Assembly: GCA_034431435.1 (NCBI GenBank)
Contig: DAOUDG010000065.1
Span: 1 to 64,000 of the forward strand
DNA: 64,000 nucleotides
From: JAHCIE01 sp034431435
Lineage (GTDB): Bacteria > Chloroflexota > Anaerolineae > Epilineales > JAHCIE01
Direction: 5' to 3'
Part shown: positions 8,672-15,032 of the stretch, piece after piece
Position numbering within the stretch: the stretch's first letter is position 1
Layout of the letters: each line of letters starts with the position of its first letter
Notes under the pieces: model-generated
What the model saw: the letters and a program-made list of their open reading frames with translations, nothing else
What the model was told of the DNA's origin: nothing
Databases searched by the model: none
Translations under genes and position numbers: made by a program

Positions 8672-9676
8672 TTAAATGGGATCGGGAATACCGACCGGCG
8701 AGACCCGCAGGCGACTCAAGGCCGCAACGGGGGGCGCAAACGGGAGCGTCATGCCGTCATTGTATTGCCGAAGTACATGATAGGCAAGCAGCAATTGCGT
8801 CAGCGCGAGGGGGTGGCTGTGGCGCACCTCGGTGCGGTCCTGGTAGTCGCCAAACTCGTCCCCGTGCAGGTAGCGGAAGCCGGGCAGATGCTGCCAGATG
8901 GCATCCTCCATGTCAGCGGCCTGGCGCGCTGTCACGTTGCCGTCGATGTCGAGGAAGTCCACGGGGCGACCGTCGTCGCGACCCAGCGCCAGCCGCACGC
9001 CGCTGGTAGGGTGCGCCGCCTCATCGAGCAGGTAGCTCAAGTCGGGGTGAGGGATGGTGGGTCGCAGCACTAACCGTACATTCAGGTTGGGACCGGCGTC
9101 GGCAGGCTGCACGCCGCGCGGCGGGTGGAAGGTCACCACCACGTCGGCGTGCTGGCGCTGGGGGCGGACGAACTTCTCGGAGTCTGGCTCGCGCTTACGC
9201 AGCGCGTCCAGCACCTGCTCGACATTGTAGCCGCGCCTGGTCGTGTCACGCTTTATCTTCCACACGCGCCGCAGCTCCTCCGGCGGCGCGAGGAAGACTT
9301 TCACGTCGTAGAAGTTGCGTAGGGTGGGGGTCGAGAAGCTGAGCAGGCCGTCGACAATGACGAACTCTTTGGGCTGCACATAGTCGGGGCGCACCAGCGT
9401 CCCGTTGGAATGGTCGTACACCGGCTTGAGAATCGGCTGGCCGTAGTGGAGGCGCTCCAGGTGCAGCTCCATGATGTCCAGGAAGTTGCCGTCAGGGTGC
9501 AGGGCGGAGACGCCCAACTCGGCCCGCTCGCGCCGGTCGTACTTGTGGTAGTCGTCGGTGCAGATGCGCGTCACCCGGTCCTCGCCCAGGATTTTCGCCA
9601 GGCCTGTCGAGAGGGTCGATTTCCCCGCCGCGCTGTCGCCCACGATGCCCAGGATGATGGGCCGCTGTCGCACCAT
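8672..9676 (-). CDS. prk: Phosphoribulokinase
   Basis: A 334-residue kinase that phosphorylates ribulose-5-phosphate to the RuBisCO substrate. The P-loop is GDSAAGKST at residues 13-21, followed by the family blocks ICTDDYHKYDR, KPVYDHSNGT, VDGLLSF and WKIKRDTTRRGY. This layout is that of phosphoribulokinase rather than uridine kinase. The ATG at 9676 has AGGAGG upstream; the frame continues to 9751 without a better signal. It heads the prk-tkt-cbbY operon. No RuBisCO gene is in the window, so it must be elsewhere if the cycle runs. Confidence 0.92.
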   Translation of the reverse strand: MVRQRPIILGIVGDSAAGKSTLSTGLAKILGEDRVTRICTDDYHKYDRRERAELGVSALHPDGNFLDIMELHLERLHYGQPILKPVYDHSNGTLVRPDYVQPKEFVIVDGLLSFSTPTLRNFYDVKVFLAPPEELRRVWKIKRDTTRRGYNVEQVLDALRKREPDSEKFVRPQRQHADVVVTFHPPRGVQPADAGPNLNVRLVLRPTIPHPDLSYLLDEAAHPTSGVRLALGRDDGRPVDFLDIDGNVTARQAADMEDAIWQHLPGFRYLHGDEFGDYQDRTEVRHSHPLALTQLLLAYHVLRQYNDGMTLPFAPPVAALSRLRVSPVGIPDPI

Positions 9677-9834
9677 GCTCGCCTCCTGCCCCGATGCTGA
9701 CTCAATACCATGCTGATGATACACCGGCATGACGCGCCGCGCCACGGCCATTGGTGTGGCGTGTACGTGGAGGTTATGCGAGGTGTGACGAATCGTGGGG
9801 CTAGCCGAAGGTGCAGGCCGGGGTCGTCAAGGGT

Positions 9835-9861
9835 GTAGGGGCAGGGCAACCCTGGCCCTAC
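9835..9861 (-). terminator. Hairpin at the end of the glycosyltransferase gene
   Basis: A 12-base stem (11 of 12 paired) with a three-base loop covers the TAG stop at 9858-9860. No T-run follows, so it may act as a transcript 3' end rather than a classical terminator. Confidence 0.45.
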
Positions 9862-11771
9862 GGGGAAACTGTCACCTCCGTCACCTGGGCGGCGTTTTCA
9901 ATCACGGGGCCATCGGCGGCGACTACCGCCAGGCGTTGCAGGTCCGGCTGGCTGTACATGCCCACCCGCAACGTGTAGCGGCCCGGCGGCAGGTTGGCGG
10001 GCAACGGGATGGCGCGGCGGTCGATGATGGTAGCGCCAGGCTGCCAGCTTGTGGTGGGCGCGGTCCCCCCCGCCGGCTCGCCGTCGAACTGCGCGGCGAG
10101 CTTGCCATCCGCGTCGACGAGGTGGCTGAACACAGTGTAGCGCGCCGTAGGCGTTGTCTCCGGCTGCCAAAACAGGCTGACCAGGAGCGCGCCGCCCGGC
10201 TCGGCCGGGTTGGGCCGCACATCGACGCCACCCAACCGCACGCCGTCGGCGAAGGTCACGCCGATTGGCTGGCTGGGCGCGGTGGGCAGCGCGGCGGTCA
10301 GCTCGTAGCGGGCGATCTCGAAGCCGCGATGGGATTGGAACGCGGAGCGGAAGCCGTGGCCCGCCAGCCACGCCTCGGCGTCGCGTTCTGGGTCATAGAC
10401 GGCCGGGTCGCCGAAGCTGACCAGCCAGGCGCGGGCGCGGCCCAGGGTAGCCTGCGCCAGGGCGCGCTCGGTCGTCGCCTCCGTCAGCACGTCGTCGTTG
10501 CTCAGCGCGACGACGGAACCGGGCGCGTGACGCGGAACGTAGAAGTCAAACAGGGCCTGCTGCTCGCTGTTGTTCAGCAGCACCACGTCGTGCGCCCCCA
10601 CCTGGCCCATCAGGCCCTGGATGACCGGCCCGTAGTCGCTCTTGACGAACTGGGGGTCGCTGTACCAGTGCCGTAGCGATACGACGTTTAGCGCCAACAG
10701 CGCGCCGAGGCCCAACCCCGCCAGGGTGCGCTGCCGCTGTACCAGCCCCGCCACCCCGATGCCCGCCGCCACGACCAGGGGAGCTGCCCCCATCAAAACG
10801 AAGCGCTCGTGGAAGAAGGGCATGAGGGTATTGGCGAGCCAGCCCACCAGCAGCGGTGAGATGATGGCCGCGCCCAGCAAGACCGCCTCCCACGCCGCCC
10901 GCTGCCGCGCCAGGACCGCCACCCCCACCCCGGCCAGCGCCACGCCGACCACCACCGCCAGGGGCGCCAGGCCAGGCAGCGTCAGGCCCGCCGTGTACGA
11001 CACCAGGCCGCGCCAGGTGATGTCGATGAGAGCTGCCAGGCCGAGGACGCGATCCGTCGCGCGGGCGTGCCCCGCCAGGCTGCTGGCCTGCCCGATGACC
11101 CACGGCGCGTAAGCCAGGCCCACACAGGCCATCGTCCACAGCCAGGGCGTCAGCGGCGACCAGTCCGGCGCGCCCCGCCGACGGCGCGCCAACGCGAGAG
11201 TCAGGGCAGCCAGGAACTGGGCGGGCAGCACGAAGAACACGCCGTAGTGGGTATACAGCCCGGCCAGCGTCACCAACCCATAGCCGACGACCCAGCGCGA
11301 TGTGGCCCGCCCCTGGAGCAAGGCAATGAGCAGCACCGTCGAGGCCAGGGACAGCATCGCCGCCAGGGCGTACATGCGTAGTTCCTGGGCATAGTAGACC
11401 TGGACCGGCGCGGTCGCCATCAGCCACGCCGCAAGCGTGCCCGCGCCGCGCCCGAACAGCCACGTTGCCGCGAGATAGGCCAGGGGAATCATGGGCAGGG
11501 AGGCAGCGACCGACAGGAAGCGCAGGGCGAACACGCTGGGCATCTCGCCCAGCGGCGGCGCGACAAGCATCGCCCATGCTTTCAGTAAGGCGTAGTAGAA
11601 CGGGGGATGAGTATCCAGGCCCGGCGCGAGGACGCGCAGCCAGGGCTGGCCGATGACGAAGGTCGTGAAGGCTTCGTCGCCCCACAGGCTCTGGCCGTCC
11701 AACGTGTAGACTCGCAAGCCGAACCCGACCACAACGGCCAGCAACAGGCTGAGCCGCACCCCGCGCCACAT
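9858..11771 (-). CDS. GT39/PMT-like polytopic glycosyltransferase
   Basis: A 637-residue membrane protein. The first extracellular loop has the acidic pair of the GT-C fold (SLWGDEAF, about residue 30), followed by about a dozen hydrophobic helices up to residue 400 and a large soluble C-terminal domain of beta-rich character. GT39-like enzymes use a polyprenyl-phosphate sugar to glycosylate proteins or lipids outside the cytoplasmic membrane. The ATG at 11771 follows the TGA of the YhcH-like gene with one base between (TGACATG), which suggests translational coupling; an in-frame upstream start at 11801 is possible. The acceptor cannot be told from sequence. Confidence 0.8.
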   Translation of the reverse strand: MWRGVRLSLLLAVVVGFGLRVYTLDGQSLWGDEAFTTFVIGQPWLRVLAPGLDTHPPFYYALLKAWAMLVAPPLGEMPSVFALRFLSVAASLPMIPLAYLAATWLFGRGAGTLAAWLMATAPVQVYYAQELRMYALAAMLSLASTVLLIALLQGRATSRWVVGYGLVTLAGLYTHYGVFFVLPAQFLAALTLALARRRRGAPDWSPLTPWLWTMACVGLAYAPWVIGQASSLAGHARATDRVLGLAALIDITWRGLVSYTAGLTLPGLAPLAVVVGVALAGVGVAVLARQRAAWEAVLLGAAIISPLLVGWLANTLMPFFHERFVLMGAAPLVVAAGIGVAGLVQRQRTLAGLGLGALLALNVVSLRHWYSDPQFVKSDYGPVIQGLMGQVGAHDVVLLNNSEQQALFDFYVPRHAPGSVVALSNDDVLTEATTERALAQATLGRARAWLVSFGDPAVYDPERDAEAWLAGHGFRSAFQSHRGFEIARYELTAALPTAPSQPIGVTFADGVRLGGVDVRPNPAEPGGALLVSLFWQPETTPTARYTVFSHLVDADGKLAAQFDGEPAGGTAPTTSWQPGATIIDRRAIPLPANLPPGRYTLRVGMYSQPDLQRLAVVAADGPVIENAAQVTEVTVSP

Positions 11772-11772
11772 G

Positions 11773-12240
11773 TCAGGCGTCGACGGCAACCTTGACGACA
11801 ATCTTCTTCACCGCCGACGGCGCGGCCGCGCTGAGCTTTGGCGCGTGGGCGTCCGGCGGCCACAACACCGCCAGGTAGCCGGCCGGGACGAGGACGCGGG
11901 TCAGGTCCGCCTCGGCCACCGTTCCCAGCAGCGCGTCGCCCGCCTCGGTGTAGGGTTGCGTGACCGACACGCGGTCGAGGGGCGCCCAGCCAATGACCTC
12001 CTCGCCGGCTGCGATGTACTGCACATCCAGGTACTTACGATGCGCCTCGAAGACGGGCGTCTGCGCCGGGTCGAGCGTCGCGTAGGACTGGATCAGGGCG
12101 AAGACCCGCTCGCCGTCCAGGTCCACGCGGCCATCGTCCAGCGTCCTGCCCTGCGCCGCGCGCAGAAAGGCGATGGCCTTCGCCATGCCGTCGGTCATGG
12201 CTACCTGCCGTGGCAGGTTGTCCAGGTCTGTCACGATCAT
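11773..12240 (-). CDS. YhcH/YjgK/YiaL family protein (DUF386)
   Basis: A 155-residue protein of the cupin-like YhcH family. Recognisable blocks are DGERVFALIQSYAT, FEAHRKYLDVQYI and WPPDAHAPKL; the latter two carry the conserved His residues that bind metal. Relatives are linked to sialic-acid, L-gulonate or beta-galactoside use, often as anomer-handling proteins, but the exact reaction is unclear for most members. AGGGAGA precedes the ATG at 12240. It lies 10 bases after aldehyde dehydrogenase and abuts the glycosyltransferase, so the three are probably co-transcribed. Confidence 0.85.
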   Translation of the reverse strand: MIVTDLDNLPRQVAMTDGMAKAIAFLRAAQGRTLDDGRVDLDGERVFALIQSYATLDPAQTPVFEAHRKYLDVQYIAAGEEVIGWAPLDRVSVTQPYTEAGDALLGTVAEADLTRVLVPAGYLAVLWPPDAHAPKLSAAAPSAVKKIVVKVAVDA

Positions 12241-12250
12241 GTCAGTCTCC

Positions 12251-13741
12251 CTAGTGGGTCGCCACCCACACCGTCTTGCTCTCCAGGTACAGGTCCAGGG
12301 CTGAACGGCCCATCTCGCGGCCCCAACCGCTCTGCTTGTAGCCACCGAAGGGGGCGGCCGGGTCGAACTGGTCGTAGCAGTTGACCCACACCACCCCCGC
12401 CTTCAGCCCGGCCGCCACGCGGTGCGCCGTGGCGACGTTGCGCGTCCAGATGCCTGCCGCCAGCCCGTAGTGGGTATCGTTGGCGCGGCGCACAACTTCG
12501 TTGGCCTCGTCGAAGCGGGTCACAGCCACGACCGGGCCAAAAATCTCCTCCCGCACGATGCGCATGTCGTCGCGCACGTCGGTGAAGATGGTCGGCTGCA
12601 AGAAGTAGCCATCCCCGGCCTCAGCGGGGCGCGACCCGCCCAGACGCAGCGTCGCGCCTTCCTGCTGGCCGCTCTCGATGTAGCCCGTCACACGGTCGAG
12701 CTGCTCCTGAGAGATGAGGGGGCCGAGGTGGGTCTTGGGGTGCAGGCCATGGCCCAGCCGTAGCGCGCTCGCCCGCTCGGCCAGTCGGTCGGTAAACTCG
12801 TCGGCGACCGCCGCCTCCACAAACAGCCGCGACCCGGCGATGCACGTCTGGCCCATGTTGGAGAAGATGGCGAATAGCGCGCCGCGCGCTGCCTGGTCCA
12901 GGTCAGCGTCGGCAAACACAATATCCGGCGACTTGCCGCCCAATTCCAGCGAGACCTTCTTCAGGTTGCCCGCCGCCGCCTGGACAATCTTGCGGCCGAC
13001 CTCGGTCGAGCCGGTAAAGGCGATCTTGTCCACGCCGGGGTGGGCCGCCAGCGCCGCGCCCGCCGTCTCGCCATAGCCGGTGACGATGTTGACCACGCCC
13101 GGTGGGAAACCGGCCTCCATCACTAGCTCGCCCAGGCGCAGCGCCGACAAGGGCGTTTGCTCGGCCGGCTTGAGGACGACGGTGCAGCCGGCCGCCAGCG
13201 CGGGGGCCAGTTTCCACACCGCCATCATGAACGGCAGATTCCACGGGATGATCTGCCCGACCACGCCGACCGGCTCCAGCAAAGTATAGGCCAGGCGATG
13301 CGGGATAGACACCGGCAGCGTGTCACCGTGTAGCTTGGTTGGCCAACCGGCGTAATAGCGGAAGAACTCGATGCTAAACGGCACGTCGGCCCGCGCCACG
13401 CGCAGCGAGCGGCCATTGTCCAGCACTTCCAGTTGCACCAACTCCTCGCGGTGCGCGTCGAGTACGTCAGCCAGCTTCCACAGCAGCCGGGCGCGCTGCG
13501 CCGGGGTCATGGCGCGCCACGGGCTGCCGTCGTCGAAGGCGGCGCGGGCGGCTCGCACCGCGCGGTCGATATCCTCGGCGTTCCCCTCCGGCGCGAGAGC
13601 CAGTGTCTCGCCCGTGGCAGGGTCGATGGTGGCGAAGGTCTTGCCGCTGGCGGCGGGCACGAATTCCCCGCCGATGAGCAGGCCATGAGGCTGGGGCAGC
13701 CAGGCTGAGACGTCAGGCCGCAGCGATTCCAGTTCCGACAC
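12251..13741 (-). CDS. NAD(P)-dependent aldehyde dehydrogenase
   Basis: A 496-residue enzyme of the ALDH superfamily, with the nucleotide-binding FTGSTEVGRKI, the catalytic Glu in SLELGGKSP (about residue 255), the catalytic Cys in GQTCIAGSR (about 290) and EEIFGPV near residue 390. It oxidises an aldehyde to the acid; the overall pattern resembles betaine/general aldehyde dehydrogenases and the substrate is not predictable. I favour the GTG at 13741, which has AGGAGG four bases upstream; a start at 13780 would add 13 residues. It is the first gene of a leftward unit and is divergent from the dtxR-like gene. Confidence 0.92.
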   Translation of the reverse strand: MSELESLRPDVSAWLPQPHGLLIGGEFVPAASGKTFATIDPATGETLALAPEGNAEDIDRAVRAARAAFDDGSPWRAMTPAQRARLLWKLADVLDAHREELVQLEVLDNGRSLRVARADVPFSIEFFRYYAGWPTKLHGDTLPVSIPHRLAYTLLEPVGVVGQIIPWNLPFMMAVWKLAPALAAGCTVVLKPAEQTPLSALRLGELVMEAGFPPGVVNIVTGYGETAGAALAAHPGVDKIAFTGSTEVGRKIVQAAAGNLKKVSLELGGKSPDIVFADADLDQAARGALFAIFSNMGQTCIAGSRLFVEAAVADEFTDRLAERASALRLGHGLHPKTHLGPLISQEQLDRVTGYIESGQQEGATLRLGGSRPAEAGDGYFLQPTIFTDVRDDMRIVREEIFGPVVAVTRFDEANEVVRRANDTHYGLAAGIWTRNVATAHRVAAGLKAGVVWVNCYDQFDPAAPFGGYKQSGWGREMGRSALDLYLESKTVWVATH

Positions 13742-13831
13742 GCGCCCTCCTGGACCAGTGAGTGCCACCGATTCTAGCACCCAGCCCCAGGCGCGTCAAA
13801 GCCCGGCGTGCCCGCCGCCACCAGCCGCGCC

Positions 13832-13860
13832 TTGACCTGTGGGCTATGTGGGGCTATAAT
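13832..13860 (+). promoter_or_regulatory. Sigma-70-type promoter of the DtxR-VOC gene
   Basis: TTGACC, 17-base spacer, TATAAT. The predicted start site is near 13867, inside the palindromic DtxR-type box. Confidence 0.85.
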
Positions 13861-13868
13861 GGTCCCGT

Positions 13869-13882
13869 TTAGGTCAGCCTAA
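13869..13882 (+). promoter_or_regulatory. DtxR/MntR-type operator box
   Basis: TTAGGTCAGCCTAA has half-sites TTAGG and CCTAA and closely matches the core of DtxR/IdeR/MntR boxes. It overlaps the predicted transcription start of the gene that encodes a DtxR-family protein, so metal-dependent autorepression is likely. Confidence 0.8.
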
Positions 13883-13897
13883 TTCATTGGAGAGGCT

Positions 13898-14965
13898 ATG
13901 CAGACCCCGGCGGTCGAAGACTATCTCAAGGTCATCTACGAGCTTGTACGGGAGACGAACAAGGCCACCACGACCAGCATCGCCGACCGCCTGGGCGTTG
14001 CGCCGGCATCCGTCACGGGCATGGCCAAGAAGCTCGCCGAGATGCGCCTCATCGAGCACAAGCCATATCAGGGCGTGGACCTCACGCCAGCCGGCGAGCG
14101 CATCGCCCTCGAAGTCATTCGGCACCATCGTCTCATCGAGCTGTACCTGGCTGAGGCGCTGGGGCTGCCGTGGGACGCGGTTCACGCGGAGGCGCATCGC
14201 CTGGAGCACGCCATCAGCCCCATGGTGGCCGACCGCATGGCGGCCGCACTGGGCTATCCCCGCGTCGACCCCCATGGCGCACCCATCCCCAGCAAGGAGG
14301 GCGCGATTGCCGCCGTCGCCAGCCGCCGCCTATCGGACATGGGCGTCGGCGACGTGGGCGTCGTCGCCGAAGTGATCGACGAAGACGCCGCCCTGCTGCG
14401 CGCCCTGGCCGCCATCGGCCTCTTCCCCCAGGTCCAGCTTGAAGTCCGTGCCCTGGAAACCGACAGCGGCGACGTCACCATTCGCATTGCCGCCGCCGAT
14501 CACGTGGTACCCTTCGGCGCGGCCACCCGAATCTTCATTCAAGAGGAGGCGGACATGCCCAACCGAGGCGCGGCGTCCTCGTTGCCTATATCGCCCCGCG
14601 TCGTCCAGCTCGACCACGTCTTGATTACAGCGCCCACAGGCGGCGAGGATGAGGCCAGGCGCTTCTATGGCGAGGTGCTGGGCCTGGCGGAGCTAGAGAA
14701 ACCCGCGACGCTCAAGGGTCGCGGGGGCGTGTGGTTCACCGTTGGTGATCGCCAGCTTCACATCGGCATCCAGGACGGCCAGGACAACGCGGCGGCGCGG
14801 CGGCACATCGCGCTGCTCGTCGAGGGGCTGGACGCTCTCCGCGCTCGCATCCAGGCGGCCGGCGTCGCCACCGAGGATGACAACCTCCTGCCCGGCTATC
14901 GCCGCTTCTACGCCCGCGACCCCTTTGGCAACCGCACCGAGTTCCTGGAGCCGACTACCTGGTGA
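13898..14965 (+). CDS. DtxR/MntR-family metalloregulator fused to a VOC-domain protein
   Basis: A 355-residue protein. Residues 1-70 form the DtxR winged helix (TTTSIADRLGVAPASVTGMAKKL), 70-140 the metal-binding dimerisation domain (HHRLIELYLAE, HRLEHAIS), and 147-215 a FeoA/SH3-like domain. Residues 235-355 form a VOC domain with His240 and the near-terminal Glu348 in the usual metal-ligand places. DtxR proteins repress metal-uptake genes when Fe or Mn is bound. Fusion to VOC is unusual. An in-frame ATG at 14555 (Met220) has a near-ideal ribosome binding site (AAGAGGAGG, five-base spacer), so a separate VOC protein could also be made. Promoter and operator are visible upstream. Confidence 0.88.
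   Translation: MQTPAVEDYLKVIYELVRETNKATTTSIADRLGVAPASVTGMAKKLAEMRLIEHKPYQGVDLTPAGERIALEVIRHHRLIELYLAEALGLPWDAVHAEAHRLEHAISPMVADRMAAALGYPRVDPHGAPIPSKEGAIAAVASRRLSDMGVGDVGVVAEVIDEDAALLRALAAIGLFPQVQLEVRALETDSGDVTIRIAAADHVVPFGAATRIFIQEEADMPNRGAASSLPISPRVVQLDHVLITAPTGGEDEARRFYGEVLGLAELEKPATLKGRGGVWFTVGDRQLHIGIQDGQDNAAARRHIALLVEGLDALRARIQAAGVATEDDNLLPGYRRFYARDPFGNRTEFLEPTTW
14541..14557 (+). promoter_or_regulatory. Internal ribosome binding site and ATG within the fusion gene
   Basis: AAGAGGAGG followed by five bases and an in-frame ATG lies exactly between the FeoA-like and VOC domains. The signal could yield a free VOC protein of 136 residues. Confidence 0.6.
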
Positions 14966-14982
14966 GCTGACGCTACCCAGCG

Positions 14983-15021
14983 AGGCGGGAGGTGCGGATC
15001 GACTGCACCCCCCGCCTTTGT
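14983..15021 (+). terminator. Terminator after the DtxR-VOC gene
   Basis: A 13-base stem (12 paired; 14983-14995 with 15005-15017) and a nine-base loop, followed by TTTGT. It lies between two convergent genes. Confidence 0.65.
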
Positions 15022-15032
15022 ATGCCCGTCGG

